DNA from: Clostridiales bacterium
GTDB taxonomy: Bacteria; Bacillota; Clostridia; Oscillospirales; Oscillospiraceae
Length of the DNA stretch: 64,000 nt
Direction: 5' to 3'
Assembly: GCA_004557075.1 (NCBI GenBank)
Contig: SFEX01000003.1
Span: forward strand, 62,001 to 126,000
Made by a program: the position numbers and the translations under genes. The notes below the pieces were generated by a model. It made no database searches. It saw nothing but the letters and a program-made list of their open reading frames with translations, and was not told where the DNA came from. This document shows, in pieces, positions 18,100 through 25,942 of this stretch (position 1 is its first letter; every line of letters starts with the position of its first letter).

Positions 18100-18618
18100 A
18101 TGAAAAGACTTATCCTAACGCTCGCTGCCGCAGTGCTTATGCTCTTTTCCTTTGCAGCTTGCTCAAATTCAGACAGCAGCACCGCATCTGATATTCCGGA
18201 CGAATACAAGCACTATGCGGAAGACAGCGCGACCATTCGTATAGACGGAGTAGATGCGAAGGCGCACACATACTATGACCCCGTGACAGATACGAACTTC
18301 TCCGGGACGTCTAATGTCGTCGGCGTCGTGCAAGATTTTGAATCGCAGACTCCCATAAGCGGAGCCAGTGTCAGTGTCGATGGTATTTTTACACTCACGA
18401 CCGGCAGTGACGGACGTTTTCAGATCACCAATATGCCTGATGGCGTATACGACTGGAATGTAAGTGCCGATGGATACCTCAGCTCTACATATTCCAATTA
18501 CTGCATAGATCATCTTGACGGAACAACAATATTTACCTTTAATATATCCGTCAGCAAAGATATGTCTCACGATTGGCACGAGCTTCACGAGGGTCAGCAG
18601 CAAGTTCCCCCCTGCTGA
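18100..18618 (+). CDS. Lipoprotein with carboxypeptidase-regulatory-like domain
   Basis: 172 residues from the ATG at 18100 (AAAGGA ten bases upstream). Type II signal peptide MKRLILTLAAAVLMLFSFAAC with lipobox FAAC, Cys at residue 21, so it is lipid-anchored outside the membrane. After an acidic linker, a beta-sandwich of the carboxypeptidase-regulatory/CnaB-like kind is seen (VVGVVQDFESQTPISGASV, then GSDGRFQITNMPDGVYDWNV, ADGYLSSTYSN). The end, HEGQQQVPPC, terminates in a cysteine, which is unusual. It is followed 36 bp on by a zinc-ribbon protein gene. Confidence 0.75.
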   Translation: MKRLILTLAAAVLMLFSFAACSNSDSSTASDIPDEYKHYAEDSATIRIDGVDAKAHTYYDPVTDTNFSGTSNVVGVVQDFESQTPISGASVSVDGIFTLTTGSDGRFQITNMPDGVYDWNVSADGYLSSTYSNYCIDHLDGTTIFTFNISVSKDMSHDWHELHEGQQQVPPC

Positions 18619-18654
18619 TTCAATATTTAAAATGAGCAATGAAGGAGATGTAAC

Positions 18655-18906
18655 ATGAGTATGAAATGCCCATACTGCGGTAATGACATGACTTTGGGCT
18701 ACATACAAGGCCAAGGGACACTTTATTGGGCAAAAAAGCAGCGCGCAGTCCCGGCACTTCCCCCACTGGGATGTTCGTATATTAAGCTCTCGTCAGACGA
18801 AGGCGGGCTTTACGAAAACGCCGTAGAAGCATACAGATGCCCGGAGTGCAAGAAGCTTATCATCGACTACAGCGACGAGAGTCGTTTCTATCAGATGAAG
18901 GACTAA
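18655..18906 (+). CDS. PF20097-like (DUF6487) zinc-ribbon protein
   Basis: 83-residue soluble protein. CPYCGN at residues 5-10 and CPECKK near residue 63 form a split CX2C...CX2C zinc ribbon, with MTLGYIQGQG and YRCPECKKLIIDY as family-like blocks. The role is unknown. AAGGAG seven bases upstream fits the ATG at 18655; ATG at 18661 is possible. It pairs with the lipoprotein gene as the secreted protein pairs with its zinc ribbon. Confidence 0.75.
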   Translation: MSMKCPYCGNDMTLGYIQGQGTLYWAKKQRAVPALPPLGCSYIKLSSDEGGLYENAVEAYRCPECKKLIIDYSDESRFYQMKD

Positions 18907-18936
18907 AAAGCCGACACCGTATGGTGTCGGCTTTTT
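18905..18936. terminator. Bidirectional terminator
   Basis: A 14-bp stem (18905-18918 with 18923-18936, AAAAAGCCGACACC arms) with loop GTAT lies between convergent genes. Confidence 0.85.
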
Positions 18937-20130
18937 CTATTCTTTCCACTTTTTGCAGCGGTTTGCGATGCGTTTTTTCTTTCGCGCGTTGTGGATGATG
19001 AAATACGCCGCTAAAAGCACCACAACCGCACACATACACACTATCGCGTAGGTGTCAACGCCGCCCTGCGTTTTCACCTGAAGCCACAGGGAGTCGGCAA
19101 GCTGGCTCGTCTCCGCAGAGAGATTTATGAACGCGCTGCCGTTTTGCAACGTCTCCTGCGTGGGATACGCTATCTCGCTCGCGGCGGTATCCGGGTCCAT
19201 ATACTGCTTGGCCTCGGATATTGGCGTGGAGTAGCCGAGATAGTCAAGGTTCTCGCCGGATATCTCCGGATCGCAGAGGAAGTTAATATACGCCTCCGCC
19301 GCCGCCTTGTTCTGGCAGCCCTTTGGAATGCACATCGCGTCAATGAAAAGGTTGAAGCCCTCCTTGGGGAAATAGAAGCCAAGGTCGGGATTTTCCTCAG
19401 CCATCAGCAGATAGTCGCCCGCGTAATACGGCGCTATCCACGCCTCCTCTCGCTCCATCTTGCTGAATATCTGATCCATGACATACTCCTGAACCAGCGG
19501 CTTCTGCTCGATGAGCTTATATGCCGCGCTCCTGAGCTCGTCGGGATCCTCGGTGTTGATATCAATTCCCTCCAAAAGCTCCGCGATGGCAAAAGCGTCG
19601 CGGGGGTTATCGAACATGAGTATCTTGCCCGAATACTTTTCGTTCCAAAGCAGATCCCATGAGCCGATATCCGCCTCGTCCACATACTTTGTATTATAGA
19701 TAAGCCCCACCGTGCCCCATGTATATGGCACGCTGTATTTATTTTCCGGATCAAAGGAGGTATTCTTATACGCTTCATCGACGAGGGCATAGTTGGGGAT
19801 ATTGGAATAGTCCAGCTCCTCGAGCATATCCTCGGCGATAAGACGCGCGACCATATAGTCAGACGGGATTATAACGTCATAGGTGCTGCCGCCGGTCTTG
19901 AGCTTGGTATACATAGTCTCGTTCGAGTCGAATGTCATGTAATTGACTTCGATGCCGGTTGCCTCGGTGAAGGCTTTGTTCACGTCTATATAGCCGTCGG
20001 TGCCGTCGGAGATATACTGTCCCCAGTTATAGACGTTTATCGTCACCTTCTCGTTATCCGCAAACGCCGGCGTCTGAAAAGACGAGAGAATGAGTACAAC
20101 AACCAGCAGCAAGGGTACTATTTTTCTCAT
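18937..20130 (-). CDS. potD: Spermidine/putrescine ABC transporter substrate-binding protein
   Basis: Periplasm-equivalent polyamine-binding protein, 397 residues. The signal peptide (about 1-25, ending FQTPAFA) lacks a lipobox. The mature part opens with the family block INVYNWGQYI and contains TFDSNETMYTKLKTGGSTYDV, VPYTWGTVGLIYN and IDAMCIPKGCQN. Unusually it ends in a transmembrane helix (TYAIVCMCAVVVLLAAYFII) and a basic tail, so it should be held by a C-terminal membrane anchor rather than by lipid. It is the last gene of potABCD and overlaps potC by 4 bp. Confidence 0.93.
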   Translation of the reverse strand: MRKIVPLLLVVVLILSSFQTPAFADNEKVTINVYNWGQYISDGTDGYIDVNKAFTEATGIEVNYMTFDSNETMYTKLKTGGSTYDVIIPSDYMVARLIAEDMLEELDYSNIPNYALVDEAYKNTSFDPENKYSVPYTWGTVGLIYNTKYVDEADIGSWDLLWNEKYSGKILMFDNPRDAFAIAELLEGIDINTEDPDELRSAAYKLIEQKPLVQEYVMDQIFSKMEREEAWIAPYYAGDYLLMAEENPDLGFYFPKEGFNLFIDAMCIPKGCQNKAAAEAYINFLCDPEISGENLDYLGYSTPISEAKQYMDPDTAASEIAYPTQETLQNGSAFINLSAETSQLADSLWLQVKTQGGVDTYAIVCMCAVVVLLAAYFIIHNARKKKRIANRCKKWKE

Positions 20131-20963
20131 GCCCCCACCTGCTTTCTGTTGCGGAAGGCTCTGCGATTCTCCCTCGAGCGCTTTGCATCGCGCTCCTGAA
20201 GCAGGTTCATCAGCACCATGACCACGAGTATCGCCGCAAACAGCAGCGTGAACAGCGCGTAGATCTTCGGCTGAAGCGGCTTCTTGGTGTAATTATAAAT
20301 CTCCACGGGCAGGGTGACAAACCTCGGGCCGTAGACAAAGTAGCTGATGACAAAATCGTCAAGGCTCATAGTGAACGCCATGAGCGCGCCGGAGACGATG
20401 CCCGGGGTTATCTCATGGATAACGACCTTGTAAAACGCCTGCCACGGCGTGCAGCCGAGATCAAGCGCCGCCTCGCGAAGGTTGGGGTCCATCTGCCGCA
20501 GCTTGGGCATGACAGAGAGAATAACATACGGCAGATTGAAGGTTATATGCGCGATAAGCAGCGTTGCAAAGCCAAGGATGTTGTTTATCTTCATCACAGT
20601 GCCGACAAAGGCAAACAGCAGCGCAAGGGATACGCCGGTGACGATCTCGGGATTTGTCAGCGGGATATTAGTGACGCCCATTGTGAAGCTGCGCAGGCGA
20701 GGTCCCATCGCGTGGATGCCAAGTGCGGCGCAGGTACCGAGGATGGTCGCGAAAACCGATGACAGCAGAGCCACGATGAGTGAGTTTAGCAGCAGCGGCA
20801 GCAGCACGCTGTCCACAAAAAGTTCTTTATAGTTATCAAGGGTGAAGCCCTTGAACACGGCGATATCCATGCCGCTGTTAAATGAACCAACAGCCAGCAC
20901 GATCATAGGGATATACAGGAACAGGAGCACAAGTACGGTGAATATCTTATTGAAGCGTCTCAC
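20127..20963 (-). CDS. potC: Polyamine ABC transporter permease PotC
   Basis: Inner-membrane permease, 278 residues, about six membrane segments. The EAA loop EAALDLGCTPWQAFYKVVIHEITPG, which docks the ATPase, is seen in the middle, with family blocks NSLIVALLSSVFATILGTCAA and SLDDFVISYFVYGP. It overlaps potB by 4 bp and potD by 4 bp. Confidence 0.94.
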   Translation of the reverse strand: MRRFNKIFTVLVLLFLYIPMIVLAVGSFNSGMDIAVFKGFTLDNYKELFVDSVLLPLLLNSLIVALLSSVFATILGTCAALGIHAMGPRLRSFTMGVTNIPLTNPEIVTGVSLALLFAFVGTVMKINNILGFATLLIAHITFNLPYVILSVMPKLRQMDPNLREAALDLGCTPWQAFYKVVIHEITPGIVSGALMAFTMSLDDFVISYFVYGPRFVTLPVEIYNYTKKPLQPKIYALFTLLFAAILVVMVLMNLLQERDAKRSRENRRAFRNRKQVGA

Positions 20964-21769
20964 AGCGTAACGACCTCCTCATCATCGCCGAAGCGGTTCA
21001 TGACCCCGATGCAGATGAATATCATCACCATCAGAATGAGGCTCAAAGCTGCACCGAGATTGGGGTTATACGCCGTCTTGAACTGGCTTTCGATAACGTC
21101 GCCGATAAGCGTTGTGCCAGAGGAGCCGAGCTTCTGGGATATATAGAAGGTCGATACCGCGGGCACGAACACCATGGTAAAGCCCGAGATTATGCCGGGC
21201 ACCGAAAGCGGCAGTATGACGCGTCTGAACACGTTTGCGCCGTTGCAGCCTAAATCCTGCGCGGCTTCTATAAGCCGCTTATCTATCTTCATTATAACGG
21301 TGTACAGCGGCATTATCATATACGGCAGGTAGTTATAAACCATACCGAGCACCACAGCGCCGTTATTGCGTATCAGCGGCAGGGGCTCAAGCCCAAGAGA
21401 CGTGACAAAATTATTTATAATGCCCGTATCCTCCGTAAGCGCGACCCACGCGAGGGTGCGCAGCAGGAAGCTTATGCACATGGGCAGCATTATCAGCATA
21501 TACAGAAAGCGCTGCGCCGTCTCGCTGCAATTTGCAATGTAATACGCCACGGGATAGCCGATTATGATGCATATCACAGAGGATATCAGCGCAAGCCATA
21601 TGCTTTTTATGAGTATCGGCATATAGTTGCCGATATTTGAAATGTTCTTCAGGGTAAGCTCGCCCGTCTGAGCATCTGTAAAGGCATAGTATGCAACGAT
21701 AGCAAGGGGTATTATCGTGAACAGCGCCATCCAGACAAGGTACGGCGCGGCGAGGGCTTTATTCTTCAT
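20960..21769 (-). CDS. potB: Polyamine ABC transporter permease PotB
   Basis: Inner-membrane permease of the polyamine importer, 269 residues with about six membrane segments. I chose the ATG at 21769 ([14 protein letters not shown]), preceded by GGAGGGCGGCGAAG; a frame 25 codons longer lies in potA and starts poorly. The EAA loop is [25 protein letters not shown], and [14 protein letters not shown] and [13 protein letters not shown] are family blocks. It overlaps the potA end by 11 bp. Confidence 0.93.
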   Translation of the reverse strand: MKNKALAAPYLVWMALFTIIPLAIVAYYAFTDAQTGELTLKNISNIGNYMPILIKSIWLALISSVICIIIGYPVAYYIANCSETAQRFLYMLIMLPMCISFLLRTLAWVALTEDTGIINNFVTSLGLEPLPLIRNNGAVVLGMVYNYLPYMIMPLYTVIMKIDKRLIEAAQDLGCNGANVFRRVILPLSVPGIISGFTMVFVPAVSTFYISQKLGSSGTTLIGDVIESQFKTAYNPNLGAALSLILMVMIFICIGVMNRFGDDEEVVTL

Positions 21770-22925
21770 CTTCGCCGCCCTCCGCAGCCTCCTCAGGCTC
21801 CTCCGCATCGTCGGGGTAAAGATCGGGATCGTCCATATCGTCATACTCGGCCGAATACGAGCTGTAGTCGCCGAACATGCCCGAATACTCGCTCTTGTGC
21901 ATTATGTGGATATCCTCCGGCTCAAGGCGGATGCCGATATATGTGCCGACATCGTAGAAATCCGTTGTCTGGATGAGCCATTTGAAGCCCTTGAAATCAA
22001 CTATCGTGTCATAATGAACGCCCTTGAAGGTAACGCTCGTTACGGTGCCGCAAAGGTGCCCCTCATCCGGCGGAACGATGTCGATATCCTCCGGACGTAT
22101 CACGACATCAACAGGCTCGTTTTTCTCAAAGCCGGAATCAACGCACTTGAATCTTCTGCCGAAGAATTTTACCAGTCTGTCCTCAAGCATAACGCCGTCA
22201 AGGATATTGCTCTCCCCGATGAAGTCCGCGACAAACGCGTTCTTAGGCTCGTTGTAAATATCCTCGGGCGTGCCTATCTGCTGGATGCGGCCCTTGTCCA
22301 TGACGACAACGGTGTCGGACATGGAGAGCGCCTCCTCCTGGTCGTGGGTAACATATATAAAAGTGATGCCCATCGCCTGCTGGATGCGCTTGAGCTCATT
22401 CTGCATATCCTTGCGCAGACGCAGGTCAAGCGCGCCGAGCGGCTCGTCAAGAAGCAGCACCTTGGGTCTGTTCACGAGCGCTCTGGCAATGGCAACACGC
22501 TGCTGCTGTCCGCCCGAAAGCTGCGAAACCTTTCGGTTTTCAAAGCCCTTCAGGCTGACGATCTCCAGCATTTCAGTCACGCGCTCGTCGATCTCCTCCT
22601 CCGGCAGCTTCGCCAGGCGCAGACCGAAAGCCACATTCTCATAAACGTCGAGATGCGGAAACAGCGCATATTTCTGAAAAACGGTGTTGACCTTTCTCTT
22701 GTGAGGCGGGACATCATTGATCCTCACGCCGTCAAAAAGCACGTCGCCCCCGGTGGGCTTTATAAAACCGCCGATTATTCTGAGCGTGGTGGTCTTGCCA
22801 CAGCCGGACGGGCCGAGCAGCGTGAGGAATTCCTTATCATTGAAATACAGGTTAATATCGTCTAAAACGATCTCATCGTCAAACGCCATTTTCAAATTCA
22901 CAAGGCGAATGAGTTCTTTTGGCAT
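21759..22925 (-). CDS. potA: Polyamine ABC transporter ATPase PotA
   Basis: ATPase driving polyamine uptake, 388 residues. Walker [10 protein letters not shown], signature [15 protein letters not shown], Walker [13 protein letters not shown] and H-loop [14 protein letters not shown] are all intact, followed by a TOBE-type C-terminal domain ([15 protein letters not shown]). The last 30 or so residues are a highly acidic Asp/Glu tail ([18 protein letters not shown] and on) that ordinary PotA lacks. First gene of potABCD, with a good promoter 85-113 bp upstream. Confidence 0.95.
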   Translation of the reverse strand: MPKELIRLVNLKMAFDDEIVLDDINLYFNDKEFLTLLGPSGCGKTTTLRIIGGFIKPTGGDVLFDGVRINDVPPHKRKVNTVFQKYALFPHLDVYENVAFGLRLAKLPEEEIDERVTEMLEIVSLKGFENRKVSQLSGGQQQRVAIARALVNRPKVLLLDEPLGALDLRLRKDMQNELKRIQQAMGITFIYVTHDQEEALSMSDTVVVMDKGRIQQIGTPEDIYNEPKNAFVADFIGESNILDGVMLEDRLVKFFGRRFKCVDSGFEKNEPVDVVIRPEDIDIVPPDEGHLCGTVTSVTFKGVHYDTIVDFKGFKWLIQTTDFYDVGTYIGIRLEPEDIHIMHKSEYSGMFGDYSSYSAEYDDMDDPDLYPDDAEEPEEAAEGGEDEE

Positions 22926-22961
22926 TTATCCTCCCCCATTTCGTTTGTTATTATATCAGCA

Positions 22962-22997
22962 AAAGGGCAATCCGGAGCTGCGTCCGGAATGCCCTTT
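22962..22997 (-). terminator. Hairpin in front of potA (rluA terminator or pot leader)
   Basis: AAAGGGCAATCCGGA (22962-22976) pairs with TCCGGAATGCCCTTT (22983-22997) with one internal A-A mismatch. On the minus strand TTTTGC follows. It lies after rluA but also just downstream of the pot promoter, so it may end rluA transcripts or form a 5' leader hairpin. Confidence 0.55.
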
Positions 22998-23009
22998 GCA
23001 TCAAGAAAC

Positions 23010-23038
23010 AATATACATATTTATTTCATTAAAGTCAA
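23010..23038 (-). promoter_or_regulatory. Promoter of potABCD
   Basis: On the minus strand TTGACT (23033-23038) and TATATT (23010-23015) are exactly 17 bp apart. Confidence 0.7.
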
Positions 23039-23068
23039 CAGAATTTAGTATCTTTCGACCTTTTATTT

Positions 23069-24046
23069 TTAAACATCATCCAGTTTGCTTACCCCAAAGT
23101 ATTTTTCCGCAAAATCCACGGATTTTACGGTGAAAATTTTACCGCGCAGATATTCCAGAGCACCCGCGTCGGTAGGGAAATCAAACTTCAATTTATAAGA
23201 GTACAGAGCCTGACCCTTTTCGCCGTAGCCCTTGTTGAAGCGCTCGCTTCCGTATTTGCCGTCGCCGAGCAGCGGATATCCGGCATGGGCCATCTGCGCT
23301 CTTATCTGGTGCGTGCGGCCGGTAAGTAGCCGGCACTCGACAAGCGACAGCGCCCCCTTAGAGGCGATGAGCCGATACTCGGTCACAGCGGTCTTAGCGC
23401 CCGGCTCGGGGCGGTTTTTAACATACACCTGATTCTTTCCGGCGTCCTTAAACAGATAGTTCTCCAGTCTCCCCTGCGCAGGTCTCGGCTTTCCCTGCAC
23501 GGCACAAAGATAGTATTTTTCTATCTCCCTGTCCTTTATCTTCTCATTAAGGATGCGCAGAGCCTCGGCGTTCTTTGCGGCTATCACGATGCCGCCGGTG
23601 TTGCGGTCAATGCGGTTGCACAGCGCAGGCGCAAAGGAGTTTTCCTCCTTGGGCTTCCACTCGCCCTTCTGCGCCATATACGCCTGAATGTTGGCTATTA
23701 GCGTATTGTAGTCCCAAACGCCCGCACTGTGGCACAGAACGCCCGGCTTTTTATCCGCAAGCAGGATATTTTCGTCCTCATAAACGATATCAAGCCTCGG
23801 TGTGCCGACCTTGAGGTAGGAGTTTTCCTCCCTCGGCTTCTCAAAAAACTCATCGTTTATATATAGCTGGAGCGTATCGCCCTCGCTAAGCCGCACATCC
23901 CGCTTTGCGCCCCTGCCGTTTAGCTTTATGCGCTTTATCCTTATATATTTTTGCAGCAGCGCCTCCGGCAGCAGCGGCACCGCTTTTCCTACGAAGCGGT
24001 CGAGTCGCTGTCCGGCGTCATTATTTTTTATAGTAAACTCTTTCAT
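23069..24046 (-). CDS. RluA family pseudouridine synthase
   Basis: Isomerises uridine to pseudouridine in rRNA or tRNA. 325 residues: an N-terminal S4-type RNA-binding region (AGQRLDRFVGKAVPLLPEAL, about 10-70) and the catalytic domain with the Asp in NRIDRNTGGIV, then GRTHQIRAQMAHAGYPLLGDGKYG. Which RNA it modifies (RluA, RluC or RluD class) cannot be told. The promoter -10 box ends only 7 bp before the ATG and there is no ribosome site, so the mRNA may be leaderless. Confidence 0.93.
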   Translation of the reverse strand: MKEFTIKNNDAGQRLDRFVGKAVPLLPEALLQKYIRIKRIKLNGRGAKRDVRLSEGDTLQLYINDEFFEKPREENSYLKVGTPRLDIVYEDENILLADKKPGVLCHSAGVWDYNTLIANIQAYMAQKGEWKPKEENSFAPALCNRIDRNTGGIVIAAKNAEALRILNEKIKDREIEKYYLCAVQGKPRPAQGRLENYLFKDAGKNQVYVKNRPEPGAKTAVTEYRLIASKGALSLVECRLLTGRTHQIRAQMAHAGYPLLGDGKYGSERFNKGYGEKGQALYSYKLKFDFPTDAGALEYLRGKIFTVKSVDFAEKYFGVSKLDDV

Positions 24047-24053
24047 AGCTAAT

Positions 24054-24082
24054 AATATACACTCAAGCCCGAATTATGGCAA
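24054..24082 (-). promoter_or_regulatory. Promoter of rluA, probably leaderless
   Basis: On the minus strand TTGCCA (24077-24082) and TATATT (24054-24059) are 17 bp apart; the rluA ATG begins at 24046, about where transcription should start. Confidence 0.6.
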
Positions 24083-24118
24083 GGGCAAAAAAATCAGCCG
24101 CTTAAAGCGGCTGATTTT
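24083..24118 (-). terminator. Terminator of the 26-residue peptide gene
   Basis: A 13-bp stem (24090-24102 with 24106-24118, AAAATCAGCCGCT arms) with loop TAA is followed on the minus strand by seven T. Confidence 0.88.
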
Positions 24119-24140
24119 ATCTATTCAAATACTCAGTAAA

Positions 24141-24221
24141 TTACTCGTGCAGGCCTCTTACTGTCATAGCTACCATGCCGGCAAAATACGCTGCGCCAAG
24201 AATACCGATACAAGTCAACAT
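24141..24221 (-). CDS. 26-residue membrane peptide
   Basis: ATG at 24221 preceded by AAAGGAG with eight bases of spacing. The peptide begins MLTCIGILGAAYFAGMVAMT and ends VRGLHE: one short hydrophobic span with a Cys and a GXXXA-like face, then a charged end. It has its own promoter (TTGATT-17-TATACT) and a strong terminator, so it forms a complete transcription unit between rluA and yabR. I do not recognise the family; it could be a small membrane regulator. Real expression is inferred from the signals only. Confidence 0.65.
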   Translation of the reverse strand: MLTCIGILGAAYFAGMVAMTVRGLHE

Positions 24222-24273
24222 TACTGTAAGCTCCTTTCAAATCAGGCAATTGTCTTTTTCTCTTTGCAGTTAC

Positions 24274-24302
24274 AGTATATATACAGACGCAATAAAAATC
24301 AA
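24274..24302 (-). promoter_or_regulatory. Promoter of the 26-residue peptide gene
   Basis: On the minus strand TTGATT (24297-24302) and TATACT (24274-24279) are 17 bp apart, giving a leader of about 45 bases before the ATG. Confidence 0.65.
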
Positions 24303-24329
24303 CCGTTTTTTACAAATCGAAATATTGAT

Positions 24330-24600
24330 ATTTGTGCAAAATGTACAAATAATTGCTTTTTGCAGTTTCAATTTGTAAACTTGCAAAAAGTAAATGCAGC
24401 TTTTTTGCAGTTTGCATCCTGCGTCATTTCATAATGCGTTTTGGCAGTTTCCAGGCGATGTTTACCCTGATTTTTGCATTTTTCGCACAGCCGTCATGCA
24501 GTTTTTTGCAAGTGCCAGCGTCACGGTGCAGCACGAAATGAGATTGCAGTCGAGCAGATTTTTCATTCTGCATGCATGTCGGAGAATACTATTTGCTATT
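24330..24600. other. Intergenic region dense in TGCAAA-type motifs
   Basis: Upstream of the peptide promoter, 270 bp hold many copies of TTGCA/TGCAA in both orientations, for example TTTTTGCAG near 24358, TTGCAAAAAG near 24381, TTTTTTGCAG near 24402, TTTTTGCATTTTT near 24473 and TTTTTTGCAAG near 24502, plus TGCATGCATG near 24570. I see no gene. The repeats could be binding sites for a regulator. Confidence 0.4.
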
Positions 24601-24734
24601 TTATGGCATGGCAAAGCGCCGCCGGCGATATCGCGCCCAAAATTTCATGTAATTGATGCACAGTCCGCGCCGTTTTGTAACCCCTGCCGCGCGCTCCCGC
24701 AAAACGCCCTGCAAATCCCGTCCCGAAAATATGC

Positions 24735-24773
24735 AAAAAACCGCAGCGGCCTCATACTCAAGGCTGCTGCGGT
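24735..24773 (-). terminator. Terminator of the yabP-yabR group
   Basis: ACCGCAGCGGCCT (24740-24752) pairs with AGGCTGCTGCGGT (24761-24773) with one mismatch; six T follow on the minus strand (24735-24740). Confidence 0.75.
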
Positions 24774-24780
24774 CACTGTA

Positions 24781-25176
24781 TCACTTTCTTCTTCGGGATC
24801 TGCCACGGTCGGCATACATTGGATTACCGGAAATTCTGCTGTCCGATTCCTGCATGAATTTCTTCAGCTTATCCTCAAAAACCGCGTCAGCGCCCGGTTC
24901 GGCTGCGGTATCGGGTTTCCTGCGGCTCTGCTTTGGCTCGGCGGGCGTCTCCACCCGCTTCATGGACAGATTTATCTTGCCGTCCTTAATTCCAATGACG
25001 CATACCCTGACGCTCTGCCCCATAGATACATACTCGCTGACATCGCTGACATACTTGTTTGCAATCTCAGAAATATGCACTAATCCGCTCTTTCCCTCAG
25101 GCAGGCTGACAAAGGCTCCGAATTTCGTTATCCCCGTTACCTTGCCCTCATACACGGCTCCAACTTCAAGCTGCAT
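24781..25176 (-). CDS. yabR: S1 RNA-binding domain protein (YabR-like)
   Basis: 131 residues with a single S1 OB-fold domain (about 1-75: VGAVYEGKVTGITKFGAFVSL, then GLVHISEIANKYVSDV and VCVIGIKDGKINLSMK), followed by a basic, disordered tail. It is the last gene of a yabP-yabQ-divIC-yabR arrangement conserved with Bacillus, which supports the name. It presumably binds RNA or ribosomes; its precise role is not settled. Confidence 0.85.
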   Translation of the reverse strand: MQLEVGAVYEGKVTGITKFGAFVSLPEGKSGLVHISEIANKYVSDVSEYVSMGQSVRVCVIGIKDGKINLSMKRVETPAEPKQSRRKPDTAAEPGADAVFEDKLKKFMQESDSRISGNPMYADRGRSRRRK

Positions 25177-25242
25177 AAAAGCTTTATCCCCATTCTCTAA
25201 ATTTACGTCTGACCTTCACATATATCTATCTAATAATGGCGG

Positions 25243-25512
25243 TCAGCCTATATCTGTGAATATGATCTCATCGGGTCTTATCAGTCTCAGCCGCTGCTTC
25301 GCCAGCTCTTCCGTGCCCTCGCCGTTTTCCAGCGCCTGAGTTTTTTCCTCTAATCCGCTGTTTTCCGTCTGCACCGCTGTGATATCCGCCTGAAGCTGCG
25401 CCGTCAGCTCCATTGCGTCCTTCAGATTTCTTTGGACGCTTATCAGGCTCAGGATAGCATATACGGCCAGAGCCGTGAGCACGATCCCCACCAGAGTCGA
25501 TGTCCTCTTCAT
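25243..25512 (-). CDS. divIC: Septum formation initiator DivIC
   Basis: 89-residue bitopic division protein of the DivIC/FtsB family, working with FtsL and DivIB at the septum. A short cytoplasmic N-terminus is followed by one membrane span (TLVGIVLTALAVYAILSLIS, about 6-25), a coiled coil (about 28-65) and the conserved end EELAKQRLRLIRPDEIIF. SD AGGAG lies upstream of the ATG. The upstream yabQ frame runs through nearly all of this gene in another phase. Confidence 0.9.
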   Translation of the reverse strand: MKRTSTLVGIVLTALAVYAILSLISVQRNLKDAMELTAQLQADITAVQTENSGLEEKTQALENGEGTEELAKQRLRLIRPDEIIFTDIG

Positions 25513-25942
25513 TCTGTCCGCTCCTGCTCCTATTCCTCTTCTTTTTAATCATTGTAAACCAATCACGGATATTTGAAAAGAATTTTTTGACGACTTTTGA
25601 AAAAAACTTGAAAAGTTTTTTCACAGGGCTTAACGCGCGCGAAATAATCTGTGCAGCCTTATTTAGAAGCACCATGACATATTCGCTCAGCGCAAGCATA
25701 TAAGCAGCAAAGCCAAGAATCGCAAAAGCCAGCATGAATATATGCAGCGCGCCGCCGCCTATGTCCATTCCCAAGGTAAACAGCACCGAAAGGCAGCAGA
25801 GCCAGAACAGCGCGTCAAACATCGCGTCGGTTTTCAGGCGTCTTCGCAGGATACGGAAGACGTCATATGCAAGCCCTATGCCAAAGCCTGCGAGCGCAGA
25901 GCAGATAAGCTGGAAAAGCTGGCGGGATATGTAAAGCTCCAT
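25268..25942 (-). CDS. yabQ: Spore cortex biosynthesis protein YabQ (over-long frame)
   Basis: Sporulation membrane protein needed for cortex formation. Residues 1-135 look normal: YISRQLFQLICSALAGFGIG, LAYDVFRILRR, three or four membrane spans, and a basic KKLFKFFSKVVKKFFSNIRDWF region. Normally the protein ends soon after this. Here the frame has no stop and continues about 81 codons through divIC as a Gly/Arg/Ala-rich out-of-frame translation, stopping at 25268. A one-base slip in the A-run of ATTAAAAAGAAG near 25545 would end it at a TGA overlapping the divIC ATG. It may be a sequencing error, a frameshift or a true extension. Confidence 0.75.
   Translation of the reverse strand: MELYISRQLFQLICSALAGFGIGLAYDVFRILRRRLKTDAMFDALFWLCCLSVLFTLGMDIGGGALHIFMLAFAILGFAAYMLALSEYVMVLLNKAAQIISRALSPVKKLFKFFSKVVKKFFSNIRDWFTMIKKKRNRSRSGQNEEDIDSGGDRAHGSGRICYPEPDKRPKKSEGRNGADGAASGGYHSGADGKQRIRGKNSGAGKRRGHGRAGEAAAETDKTR

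Noticed and set aside
17934..18209. 91-codon minus-strand frame opposite the lipoprotein gene
   Set aside because: Overlaps the signal peptide region of a better supported gene and lacks a ribosome site.
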